Origin: JACMLD01 sp039915085
GTDB taxonomy: Bacteria; Bacteroidota; Bacteroidia; Chitinophagales; Chitinophagaceae
Length of the DNA stretch: 48,809 nucleotides
Assembly (NCBI GenBank): GCA_039915085.1
Contig: JBDSOC010000207.1
Location: forward strand, 1 to 48,809
Direction: 5' to 3'
Positions within the stretch are counted from its first letter, which is position 1. The number at the start of each line of letters is the position of its first letter. Made by a program: the position numbers and the translations under genes. Below, in pieces: positions 41,452 through 48,809 of this stretch. The notes under the pieces were generated by a model. That model did no database searches and was not told the DNA's origin. It saw only the letters and a list, made by a program, of their open reading frames with translations.

Positions 41452-42474
41452 ATGAAACATATCTTATTGTACTTTATTTTTTTACCGGCTATTCTTGCCA
41501 ATGCGGTTTGTGCACATGCCCAGCCAGCTCTCTACGTAAGCGCCGGAAATAATATTTTCATCAGCGCAGGAACAATATGGTCTGCCGATAGCCTGGTATT
41601 GACGCCATCAGCAGACTTCAGCATTCAGGGCGTAAATGCTGTTACTAAAACAACTTCACTTGCACATCCTTCATCCAATAGCGCTATAAAACGCATTTTT
41701 CATTTCACCAATACCACTCTGCCGTTCAGCGGCAGTATCGCCATATATTATGCAGATGCTGAATTGAATGGCCTGCCGGAAGCAACCCTTACACTGAACA
41801 TTCACAATGGTACCAGCTGGAATAGCTTCAACAGCAATGTTACACGCAATGCGTTGAACAATTTTGTTACTACGACCAACCTGTCGGCCGTGTTATTAAA
41901 TGAGCTGACACTCGCTTCATTGCTGGCGCCGTTACCGGTAAAATTTTCATCCATCAGCACGGTTTGCCAAACGGGTGCTGTGCTGATAAAATGGGAAACA
42001 TCAGCCGAACTTAACAGTAAACATTTTGAGGTGCAGCGATCGACTGACGGTATTTCCTGGCAAGTGGCTGGAAGTATTGGCGCGGCTGGCATTAGTTCGA
42101 GCACAAATTCCTATGAGTACCTTGATAACACGCCTGGAGGCAATAGTTGGTACCGCATCATTGAATCCGATGCTGACAACCGCACAACGACGAGTTCGGT
42201 CGTAAAATCATCCTGTCTCTTGTCAACCGGTCTTAGTCTTTTCCCGAATCCTGTCCTGGAAACAGCCTATATCAGCATTCCATCGGCCACCACTTCCCCG
42301 GTTACACTAAACCTGTATGATGCAGGCGGCTCGCTTGTAAAAACCATGCAGCAATCCTTATTACCCGGAACAACCCTGGTATCAATGAACCTACAGGGTC
42401 TTGCCCGCGGTTGGTATACCCTAACTGTGATATCGAATAATATTACCGGCCAGATCAATATTCTGAAGCAATAA
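41452..42474 (+). CDS. Secreted protein with T9SS sorting domain
   Basis: The 340-residue protein has a signal peptide (MKHILLYFIFLPAILANAVC, cleaved near AHAQ), a beta-rich middle, a fibronectin-like segment (VLIKWETSAELNSKHFEVQR) that often precedes sorting domains, and a type IX sorting domain starting LSLFPNPVLETAYISIP. No enzyme motif is seen. It probably reaches the cell surface through T9SS. The fibre protein gene follows by 67 bases on the same strand, so the two may be coexpressed. Confidence 0.82.
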   Translation: MKHILLYFIFLPAILANAVCAHAQPALYVSAGNNIFISAGTIWSADSLVLTPSADFSIQGVNAVTKTTSLAHPSSNSAIKRIFHFTNTTLPFSGSIAIYYADAELNGLPEATLTLNIHNGTSWNSFNSNVTRNALNNFVTTTNLSAVLLNELTLASLLAPLPVKFSSISTVCQTGAVLIKWETSAELNSKHFEVQRSTDGISWQVAGSIGAAGISSSTNSYEYLDNTPGGNSWYRIIESDADNRTTTSSVVKSSCLLSTGLSLFPNPVLETAYISIPSATTSPVTLNLYDAGGSLVKTMQQSLLPGTTLVSMNLQGLARGWYTLTVISNNITGQINILKQ

Positions 42475-42541
42475 TCATTCATATAAATATTTTGACAAAC
42501 AACCCCGGGATAAAAAAACCTTTTAATACTAATCATACATC

Positions 42542-44431
42542 ATGAAACCATTTCTGCTCGCCGCTATTTTTCTCTTCGCATTCCTGCAGGCAATCGTTGC
42601 ACAGGTTGGCATTGGCACCGCAACACCTCATCCTTCTGCACTCCTGGATATTACTTCAACAAACTCAGGGTTGCTAATCCCCAGAATGACCGGGCTTCAA
42701 CGGATAGCTATTAGCTCACCTGCAACAGGGCTGGAAGTATTTGACAATGACACAAAAACATTTTGGTTTTATACTGGCATTGCATGGAAAGAAATTTCAG
42801 TGGGTAGCAACGGTTGGAACCTTTCCGGTAACGCAGGCACTAACCCTTCTGGTAATTTCATTGGCACGAGTGATAACCAACCCCTGCGCATACGCGTAAA
42901 CAATAACTGGGCAGGTGAAATACATCCTGAAAACGCCAACCTTTCGCTTGGCATGGGCGCAGGAAAGCTTATGACCGGTGGACAAGCCAATGTGGCTATC
43001 GGCGAAAATGCACTGGCGGACAATACAGACGGGAATTTCAATGTGGCGAATGGCTATCTTGCGCTCACGGTAAATACTACTGGTATCAATAATACCGCGC
43101 TTGGTACCTATGCACTTACCAGCAATACGACTGCGTCCGCAAATACAGCAGTAGGGCGCAATGCCCTATTTGGTAATATTACAGGCCAGCAAAACACGGC
43201 GGTTGGAAAAGACGCATTATTGTCTAACACTACAAATGATTTAACGGCAGTAGGTTTCCAGGCATTGACTGCCAATACAACCGGTGTTCACAACAATGCC
43301 TTTGGATCCGGCAGCTTGAAAACGAATACTACCGGCACCGGCAATAATGCGTTTGGATTCAGTAGCCTTCTTTCAAATACTACGGGCACCGACAATGTAG
43401 CAATTGGTGATCGCACCCTGATGGCTAATACAGACGGTGTTCGTAACATTGCGATTGGGGCATTAAGCATGTTGCGTAATACCAGCGGCATCAACAATAC
43501 TGCCGTGGGTGATGAAACACTCAGCATGAATACGACAGGAAGCCAGAATACCGGCATCGGGGAACTGGCGCTTTATTCAAATACCAGCGGCAGTGACAAT
43601 GTAGCGGTGGGCAGCGATGCCTTGTTTGCGAATTCCAACGGAACAGAAAATGTTGCGCTGGGCGCCCAGTCCCTTTTCAGCAATACGGCTGGTTCCTTTA
43701 ATACCTCGATTGGATACCGGTCAATGCGGGACATGATCGGGGGGCTTGGAAACACCGCTATAGGTTATAGCGCATTAAATAAGACAACCTTTGGAGGTAA
43801 CAACACCGCTGTTGGAATTAATGCGCTGTATCAAAATGTTGGCGGCTCCAACAATATCGCCATTGGTAATGACGCAGGACCAGCCCCGGGCTTTCCCAAT
43901 CTTAACAATACTATTGGCATCGGCAATGATGGTGGCTTTCAGCATGGCGCCTCCAACCAGGTGGTAATCGGCAACAGCAGCATGCTGGTAATTGGTGGTA
44001 AAGTAGGCTGGAGTGTTATATCAGACCAGCGTGTGAAACGTAACATTCATGAAAATGTAAAAGGCATTGAATTTATCATGAAACTACGTCCTGTTACCTA
44101 CAATATCAGTAATGATGCGATTGCTGCGATCAATCAGACAACCGATAAAAGGGAGTTTGCAGGTAAACGGGACTGCGAAAAGATTACTTATACAGGATTT
44201 CTTGCTCAGGAAGTGGAGCAGGCTGCATTATCGGTTGGATACAATTTCAGCGGATATACCAAACCGCAAAATGCGCAGCAATTCTATAACATCCGCTATG
44301 CAGAATTTGTCGTTCCTCTTGTAAAAGCCATGCAGGAACAGCAAACCATCATTACTCAGCTGCAACAGCAAAATAATGCGCTTGAAAAACGGCTGGCTGC
44401 CCTGGAACAAAAAAGTACACCAATTCACTGA
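42542..44431 (+). CDS. Fibre-like surface protein with NTAVG repeats and S74 chaperone domain
   Basis: The 629-residue protein has a signal peptide (MKPFLLAAIFLFAFLQAIVA), a short N-terminal module, then about eighteen repeats of the pattern NTAVGxxALxxNTTGxx (mostly 17 residues, 51 bp), and a C-terminal intramolecular chaperone domain of the S74/tail-fibre type (SDQRVKRNIHENVKGIEFI, RPVTYN, GFLAQEVEQA). The repeats resemble trimeric YadA-head repeats, so a trimeric beta-roll fibre is likely. The S74 domain normally helps trimerisation and may cleave itself. A C-terminal coiled coil ends the protein. It has no T9SS sorting domain, so its route to the surface is open. Confidence 0.85.
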   Translation: MKPFLLAAIFLFAFLQAIVAQVGIGTATPHPSALLDITSTNSGLLIPRMTGLQRIAISSPATGLEVFDNDTKTFWFYTGIAWKEISVGSNGWNLSGNAGTNPSGNFIGTSDNQPLRIRVNNNWAGEIHPENANLSLGMGAGKLMTGGQANVAIGENALADNTDGNFNVANGYLALTVNTTGINNTALGTYALTSNTTASANTAVGRNALFGNITGQQNTAVGKDALLSNTTNDLTAVGFQALTANTTGVHNNAFGSGSLKTNTTGTGNNAFGFSSLLSNTTGTDNVAIGDRTLMANTDGVRNIAIGALSMLRNTSGINNTAVGDETLSMNTTGSQNTGIGELALYSNTSGSDNVAVGSDALFANSNGTENVALGAQSLFSNTAGSFNTSIGYRSMRDMIGGLGNTAIGYSALNKTTFGGNNTAVGINALYQNVGGSNNIAIGNDAGPAPGFPNLNNTIGIGNDGGFQHGASNQVVIGNSSMLVIGGKVGWSVISDQRVKRNIHENVKGIEFIMKLRPVTYNISNDAIAAINQTTDKREFAGKRDCEKITYTGFLAQEVEQAALSVGYNFSGYTKPQNAQQFYNIRYAEFVVPLVKAMQEQQTIITQLQQQNNALEKRLAALEQKSTPIH

Positions 44432-44537
44432 GGTTACTTAACAACCATTAAGTGCACCTGGTAGTCAGGCAACCGATAAATTTCGCAATATTGTTATTCG
44501 TTTGGACGATATAATTTACATATAGGCACTGTAACTT

Positions 44538-44654
44538 ATGACAAATAAATATAAAATTTTTGAAGACGCAGCAATTGCACCAGGTGATTTGCAAAAGGTA
44601 AGAGATGTATTTATTAATTTTCAAAAATATCTTTATAATAAAAAAGTAGCGTAG
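44538..44654 (+). CDS. Possible 38-residue small protein
   Basis: ATG 44538 opens a 38-codon frame ending at TAG 44652-44654, giving MTNKYKIFEDAAIAPG then a mixed charged/aromatic tail. The product looks like a soluble helix rather than random translation, and a bidirectional hairpin terminator lies downstream on the same strand. It has no recognised family. The 503-bp gap between the fibre gene and the DUF1259 gene has no other gene. Confidence 0.35.
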   Translation: MTNKYKIFEDAAIAPGDLQKVRDVFINFQKYLYNKKVA

Positions 44655-44782
44655 TAAAATAAAATAAACCAAACTGAACATCACCCGAGCAAGTATCTCT
44701 TTAAATTTTGGGGCACTGGCGCAGATATGCTGGTTGACTAAGAGTGCTGGTGTACCTGTGCATAGTGCAATAGCAAGAAGTT

Positions 44783-44812
44783 AAAAAACGTAGCAACCCG
44801 CTGCGTTTTTTT
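44783..44812. terminator. Bidirectional hairpin terminator
   Basis: AAAAAACGTAG (44783-44793) and CTGCGTTTTTT (44801-44811) form an 11-bp stem with one T:G pair. T-runs occur on the 3' side of both strands, so it can end transcription from both directions, including the chromate cassette on the minus strand. Confidence 0.7.
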
Positions 44813-44822
44813 ATTTTTGCGC

Positions 44823-44867
44823 GGCACAAGTACGCCAACGCACAAAACTGAGCTGCATACTTGCGCC
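44823..44867 (-). ncRNA. Stem-loop downstream of the DUF1259 gene
   Basis: On the minus strand GGCGCAAGTATGC (44867-44855) pairs fully with GCGTACTTGTGCC (44835-44823), 13 pairs including two G:U, around a 19-base loop. On the plus strand the same two pairs are mismatches, so the structure is made by minus-strand RNA. Followed closely by the terminator at 44783-44812. It may be a 3'-UTR element of the cassette or part of a small repeat. Confidence 0.35.
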
Positions 44868-44934
44868 AGTTTGGGGCAGATAATAAGAAAAGCTTTTTAA
44901 CTCAAATGGGTGTTGGTTTGTTTTAACGCAGTTA

Positions 44935-45891
44935 TTATTGCTTTCCGGTTTTATCCAACGCTGCCTTCAAGCCTGATGCAAGTTTCTCTGCTGAACCAAC
45001 ACCCCAATAATGTAAAAAAAAGATCTTTGGTTTTTCATGAACCATGTGATTATGCACTGCAACTACCTCAATTCCATTTTCTATAAGCGTTTTTATAACA
45101 GGTTGCACTTCGTTTTCAAGCATAGTAAAATCTCCACAAACTGCTGCTTTTTCCTGTGTGCCCTGCCAGGCAGCCCAGGTGTTAAAACCAAGAAAAGTGC
45201 TTACCCCAATACCATGCTCTTTCAATACAATGTCGGGTCTGCCAATAGTATACTTATACACGCCTTTAGCCATTTCACCTTTTTTGCCAATAATAGCATC
45301 CAGCTGCGGTATGTTTATAGTGTTTATAACACTGTCCGGCTTGCCGTCTTTTGGATCTCTGCCCCTTACCTGTTTAATTTTTTCAAAAATGTTTTTAACA
45401 TGTAAAGCAAGATCAGCCACTTTACCGCGACCATCGATATGCATATACATGACATTTGGACGATTGCGTATAAAATGATTGTGAATAGCGGTAATTGAAA
45501 GACCTTGTTTTATTACCTCCAGTTGCACTGGCGCAAGATCAGTTTCAGTAAGAATAATATCTCCCATCAGCATTGCCGTATCCCCGCAAGGCGTAAACGC
45601 AGCCCACGAACCCAGCCCCATGGGTGGAATAATTTTGAATCCGTCTACCACCACATTTAAATCATTTTGCGGCACAGTTATTTTATATTCGCCGTTTTTT
45701 TCCACGCCTTTCATGCCGGTTATCTGTTCAATCTTTTGTATATCGAGTTTACTGCTACCGGGTGCGCAGTAAATAACATCTGTGTCATTGTCATGGCCGT
45801 GTGTTACAACGGGATTGTTAATTTGTGAATGAAGATTGCAGGAACACCATGCTGCACTTAATACAAAAAATACAATTGCTAACTGTTTCAT
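44935..45891 (-). CDS. DUF1259 domain protein, exported
   Basis: The 318-residue protein has a short signal peptide (MKQLAIVFFVLSAAWCSC; Cys18 sits in a weak lipobox) and two tandem DUF1259 units. Each ends in an HNH-containing motif: AIHNHFIRNRPNVMYMHI and AVHNHMVHEKPKIFFLHY, with W-A-A-F/W before it. The paired histidines suggest metal or anion binding. DUF1259 proteins (LppY/LpqO-like) often lie with chromate transporter genes. It follows chrA by 10 bases in the same operon; function unknown. Confidence 0.85.
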   Translation of the reverse strand: MKQLAIVFFVLSAAWCSCNLHSQINNPVVTHGHDNDTDVIYCAPGSSKLDIQKIEQITGMKGVEKNGEYKITVPQNDLNVVVDGFKIIPPMGLGSWAAFTPCGDTAMLMGDIILTETDLAPVQLEVIKQGLSITAIHNHFIRNRPNVMYMHIDGRGKVADLALHVKNIFEKIKQVRGRDPKDGKPDSVINTINIPQLDAIIGKKGEMAKGVYKYTIGRPDIVLKEHGIGVSTFLGFNTWAAWQGTQEKAAVCGDFTMLENEVQPVIKTLIENGIEVVAVHNHMVHEKPKIFFLHYWGVGSAEKLASGLKAALDKTGKQ

Positions 45892-45901
45892 GTTTAAAAC
45901 T

Positions 45902-47071
45902 TTAAAGCTTGATGATTAATCCAATGATTGCGGCAAACATTATAATGTAAGGTTCTTTAATTTTTTTGAAAAAAATCAGCAAAAATAATACTCCGAGCGC
46001 AATCAATGCCGTAGGGATATCTGTTATACTTCTGCCAGCAATAACGATTACTGCGCCTGCCAGTGCGCCGATTACTGCCGCAGTTATACCATCAACAAAA
46101 GCCTTGACAGGTCTATTAGCAGCAATTTTATGAAAATAAGGAGCTGGAATCACAGTAAATAAATAGCAGGGTAAAAAAGTTGCCAATGCCGCAACTGCTG
46201 CACCGGGAAAACCAGCAACAATATAACCAATAAAACCTACAGTAATTACAACGGGGCCTGGCGTAATCATTGCTACTGCCACTGCATCTAAAAACTGTTG
46301 TTCATTCAACCATTTGTATTCATTAACTACACCAGCATGCAAAAAAGGAACGATAGCCAATCCACTTCCGAAAACAAAAGCACCGGCTTTAGTAAAAAAC
46401 CATCCCATCTTACTCAAAACTGACAAATTGAATTGCCAGAAACTGGTAATACCAAAAAGAAGAATTGACAATGACGGTGGATTTCTTATCCATGCAGGCG
46501 GCGCTTTTACAAACATGTAAACTAAACCGGCAAATAAAAATAATAGTACTTCCTCCCTTTGCGTTATGGAAGTTAGTAAAACACTTGCCAAAAAAAATAA
46601 CCATAACAACCAATTCTTTTTAATCAATGTCAGTTTAATATTACTTATTGATTTTACCGTGAGCTTATAGCTGCTTAAAATAATTATGCCGGTAACAGCT
46701 GCACCTATGTCATAAAACACAGCCTGCATCCAGGGCAAGCCATCATATTGCTTATAAATAATACCCAGGGCAACCACCATAAAAAAGGAGGGTAAAACAA
46801 ATGCAAGTCCACAAAGAGTAGCGCCTATAATTCTATAATGGACATAACCAAGATAAATTCCAAGTTGTGCTGCCAGCGGACCAGGCGCAAGTTGCGCCAG
46901 TGCAAGTCCTTCTTTATACGACGCGTCTGAAATCCATTTTTTGTTTTCTACCAAATCCCGGTGCATATATCCCACAAGTGCAACAGGACCACCAAAACCA
47001 ATAGTTCCAAGTTTAAGAAAATAAAAAACTATATCCCGTAATGTGTAAGATGGCTTTTCCATTGATGGCAA
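45902..47071 (-). CDS. chrA: Chromate transporter family protein ChrA (two-domain)
   Basis: The 389-residue membrane protein has two homologous halves, each opening with a glycine-rich family motif (GTIGFGGPVALVGYM near residue 25 and KAGAFVFGSGLAIVPF near residue 230) and containing LAQLAPGPLAAQLGIYLG or MITPGPVVITVGFIGY. Two-domain ChrA proteins export chromate or related oxyanions. It starts 96 bases after the ChrB-AraC regulator stop and is followed by DUF1259. The real substrate in this organism could be another anion, such as sulfate; sequence cannot decide. Confidence 0.92.
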   Translation of the reverse strand: MPSMEKPSYTLRDIVFYFLKLGTIGFGGPVALVGYMHRDLVENKKWISDASYKEGLALAQLAPGPLAAQLGIYLGYVHYRIIGATLCGLAFVLPSFFMVVALGIIYKQYDGLPWMQAVFYDIGAAVTGIIILSSYKLTVKSISNIKLTLIKKNWLLWLFFLASVLLTSITQREEVLLFLFAGLVYMFVKAPPAWIRNPPSLSILLFGITSFWQFNLSVLSKMGWFFTKAGAFVFGSGLAIVPFLHAGVVNEYKWLNEQQFLDAVAVAMITPGPVVITVGFIGYIVAGFPGAAVAALATFLPCYLFTVIPAPYFHKIAANRPVKAFVDGITAAVIGALAGAVIVIAGRSITDIPTALIALGVLFLLIFFKKIKEPYIIMFAAIIGLIIKL

Positions 47072-47127
47072 TGTTATGCCATACCTAACTCATGGAATTG
47101 AACAAACATGCAGCATTTGTATAAAAA

Positions 47128-47967
47128 TTACTTTTTGCGAAATTGTTTTCTGTAAGTGGAAGGGTTTTGGCCCATATGCTTTTGAAAAATGCGGGTGAAA
47201 TGACTTTGATCAGAAAATCCTGTCAGGTAAGCAATTTCCGTTAGCGAGCAGGAAGGCTGATGCATTAATTCAATAGCTTTTTCAATACGTTGCTTGCGTA
47301 TATATTCTCCAAAAGAAAGGTCTTCGAAATATTTTGAAAATTCCCTGGATAAGTATGACGGGCTAATTTCCAGGTTTTTTGAGATTTCTTTCAGACTTAT
47401 ATTGGTGTCAATGTGATCCTGGATGATTTCTTTTAATTCCTGTGCCCATGCCGGCACCTTTTTTCTTACACCAGGTTTTTGTTTCAGGTAATTATTGAAA
47501 ACATTTAATAACAGGTGCTCAAATGGTTGCTGTGTATGTTTTTCATGCTGTAGATTTTTCGCCCAGCTATATAAGGCGTCATAAAGCAATATTCCTTTTT
47601 CAAGCAACTCCTGATCGTTTGAAAAATTATAAGCAAGCCCGGCAGAGATGGCCCATAATCCGGCGACTTGTGCAGCTAATTCATGACGATCTGTATCTGC
47701 ACCACGTATAATTGGTGCCATTGCCAACACTGCCTTATCAGTTATTTTATATTTTTTAATAAAATAATCGAAAGTGCAATGGGTACCATAATGAGTAAAT
47801 TCTACACCCGGTATATCAAAAGGGACTGCGCCAATTTTTTTGGATTTTCCAATTACCTTATCAAATGGCACATAAATAATTTCTGCATTTTCATCAATAA
47901 AACGCTTTATCAGCCATGGGCAGGCAATGCGGTCAATCTTTGGACGTTCGCGTGTAATCCATTTCAT
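47128..47967 (-). CDS. ChrB-type domain fused to AraC helix-turn-helix regulator
   Basis: From ATG 47967 the 279-residue protein starts with KWITRERPKIDRIACPWLIK and FDIPGVEFTHYGTHCTFDYF, the ChrB C-terminal (chromate-resistance) domain with its conserved Cys and His residues, then RGADTDRHELA. After a helical linker comes a complete AraC-type DNA-binding domain (SLKEISKNLEISPSYLSREF, then SLTEIAYLTGFSDQSHFTRI). So the likely sensory ChrB domain is linked directly to a DNA-binding domain. It lies first in the cassette and should control chrA and the DUF1259 gene. The longer in-frame start would add 15 unconserved residues. The usual ChrB N-terminal half is absent. Confidence 0.88.
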   Translation of the reverse strand: MKWITRERPKIDRIACPWLIKRFIDENAEIIYVPFDKVIGKSKKIGAVPFDIPGVEFTHYGTHCTFDYFIKKYKITDKAVLAMAPIIRGADTDRHELAAQVAGLWAISAGLAYNFSNDQELLEKGILLYDALYSWAKNLQHEKHTQQPFEHLLLNVFNNYLKQKPGVRKKVPAWAQELKEIIQDHIDTNISLKEISKNLEISPSYLSREFSKYFEDLSFGEYIRKQRIEKAIELMHQPSCSLTEIAYLTGFSDQSHFTRIFQKHMGQNPSTYRKQFRKK

Positions 47968-48025
47968 TTGAAAATATAAATACAATTGACAAAAGCGGCA
48001 AATTGTATGCAATCAAACAAAAAAT

Positions 48026-48053
48026 AGGGTTTACACATTTCTGTATAAACCCT
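48026..48053. promoter_or_regulatory. Palindrome upstream of the ChrB-AraC gene
   Basis: AGGGTTTA (48026-48033) pairs with TAAACCCT (48046-48053), and an inner ACA/TGT adds three pairs after one mismatch. It lies 59-86 bases upstream of the start codon and could be an operator for autoregulation; AraC-type proteins more often bind direct repeats, so this is tentative. Confidence 0.35.
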
Positions 48054-48229
48054 TGATAATCATTTGGTGATCGCGCTGGATCCACCCTAGCGCCAAAAGT
48101 GTTATGCAGCAAGCATTTCAAAGATTATTCTTTTTATCATTTTATTCTTCTTTGTCAGGTGCAGCAGGTGGTCACCGTTCATTTACAGGCGTGATGATTA
48201 TCTTTATGATTCAAATTTTCAGGAAATGG

Positions 48230-48286
48230 AAAAAACCAACATTCTTCCTCCCGTCAGGATAATGCAACTTATCGTTGGTTTTTTTT
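48230..48286 (+). terminator. Terminator-like long hairpin
   Basis: AAAAAACCAAC (48230-48240) pairs with GTTGGTTTTTT (48274-48284), an 11-bp perfect stem, with TT after it; the 33-base loop contains its own TCCT/AGGA mini-stem. The T-runs on both strands would allow bidirectional termination, though the loop is longer than usual. Confidence 0.45.
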
Positions 48287-48542
48287 CGCACACGATTATA
48301 CAAGAATATAATTTAGTCAGTAGTACAAAAGCTTTAAAAAAAAGAAAGAGATTTGTGATGTATTGACTGCATGGTCCCTATTGGTAGTTCCGGGATAGCT
48401 GGTTGTTTTGCTACATAGCCAACCTGGATGATTTGATTTGCTGTTGTCATCCGGCAAAGTTCCGGACACAACTTGTCATTTTATGCGTGCAAAGTAAAGT
48501 TTGATGTATGCGAAATGAAAAATCCCGGTTATTCAGTTTTAG

Positions 48543-48809
48543 TTAACCGTTGAGTTCAGCAGCTTTCGGCGTTTCTTTTCCAATCCCTTTGTCCCGGTGC
48601 GGCGATGGGTTGGCAGATTCGGATAGCCGCCGTTTCAAAATCATCGTGGTCATCTTTTATCTGAAGCCAGGCAGAATCAATAGTTTCCCCTTCCGTCAAA
48701 CGCAAAATTAGTAATGGCAGGTATTAAATATAGTACATGCCAATCGCTGGCCTGATCACTACATGAGCGGGTAAATAATCCAGCAGGAAATCGAACGGAA
48801 TTTGCCTTT
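48543..48809 (-). pseudogene. Decayed gene running off the right edge (TfoX_N-like protein)
   Basis: Minus-strand translation from the edge gives PFDFLLDYLPAHVVIRPAIG then MYYI and an in-frame TAA (48724-48726); the same frame continues as LTEGETIDSAWLQIKDDHDD and FETAAIRICQPI; a one-base frameshift near 48588 is needed to reach the natural end GIGKETPKAAELNG and TAA (48543-48545). These pieces match, by recall, a small conserved Bacteroidota protein with a TfoX-like N-terminal fold, with about 50 residues missing between the first and second parts. The family name is uncertain; the broken frame is clear. Confidence 0.5.

Larger units (their letters stand above)
47968..48542. other. Intergenic region upstream of the ChrB-AraC gene
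   Basis: It contains an imperfect palindrome at 48026-48053 and a large hairpin at 48230-48286. A short plus frame at 48104-48262 has no family match. No RNA gene is recognised. Confidence 0.4.

Noticed and set aside
43000..43890. Regular 51-bp periodicity that could suggest a CRISPR array or satellite
   Set aside because: The period is a whole number of codons and encodes protein repeats (NTAVG pattern) inside a continuous gene; spacers are not unique sequences between identical repeats.
46880..46905. Inverted repeat GGCGCAAGTTGCGCC resembling the stem at 44823-44867
   Set aside because: It lies in the conserved LAQLAPGPLAAQ segment of chrA, where codon choice explains the symmetry.
48104..48262. 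Plus-strand 52-codon frame ending inside a hairpin loop
   Set aside because: No family match, its stop lies within a terminator-like loop, and no promoter is evident.

Overview
The window looks like a chromosomal piece of a Bacteroidota bacterium, most likely Chitinophagaceae or a close relative. Evidence: several secreted proteins end in type IX secretion (T9SS) sorting domains; there is a hybrid kinase with an ngr-type propeller sensor; a decayed LytTR-type response regulator is present; small SPII lipoproteins are common; starts lack Shine-Dalgarno sequences; and at least one promoter fits the TAnnTTTG class. No tRNA, rRNA, CRISPR array, insertion sequence or phage gene was found.

Layout. 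(1) 1-14942 is a nitrate/nitrite assimilation locus. A minus-strand run reads nirB, nirD, an outer-membrane alginate-export-type porin, a NarK-type transporter, a 1180-residue nitrate reductase fused to its own FAD/NADH and [2Fe-2S] module, a nitrate-reductase-associated protein, and an unusual rubredoxin protein on a sulfite-reductase-like scaffold. mobA converges on its end. cobA (siroheme supply) diverges from nirB and is followed by a Crp/Fnr regulator with an N-terminal cysteine cluster. FNR-type palindromes (TGAT-N4-ATCA) lie in the nirB/cobA gap and in front of a stand-alone receiver protein just beyond the regulator. (2) 15119-20547 is a metabolic and envelope region: a small lipoprotein, cytoplasmic alpha-amylase AmyA, an unknown lipoprotein, a DUF748/AsmA-like membrane protein, a DUF4142 lipoprotein, and a short-chain dehydrogenase next to the relic of a zinc alcohol dehydrogenase. 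(3) 21642-25144 is a stress cluster: a DUF892 ferritin-like protein, an iron-permease-family membrane protein and a large KatE catalase. (4) 25477-28135 is a signalling module: MEDS-domain protein, PAS-GAF histidine kinase and single-domain receiver. (5) 28315-44431 is mostly secreted and surface proteins: an unknown lipoprotein, an M28 peptidase and a 941-residue T9SS protein, a decayed LytTR regulator, a tandem membrane/PH-like protein, a 1390-residue hybrid kinase, a small T9SS protein, and a fibre protein with eighteen NTAVG-type repeats and a C-terminal S74 chaperone domain. (6) 44935-47967 is a chromate-type cassette: DUF1259 protein, ChrA transporter, and a regulator joining a ChrB-type domain to an AraC helix-turn-helix. 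The right edge carries a second pseudogene.

The nitrate locus is close to self-contained: porin and transporter for uptake, a one-polypeptide NADH-nitrate reductase, NirBD, siroheme and molybdenum-cofactor supply, and a probable oxygen- or redox-sensing regulator with its sites nearby. The points most worth follow-up are the rubredoxin/SiR-like protein, the FNR-type sites, a 25-bp tandem-repeat element shared by two T9SS promoters, the ChrB-AraC fusion cassette, and the pseudogenes, which would be missed by plain gene calling.
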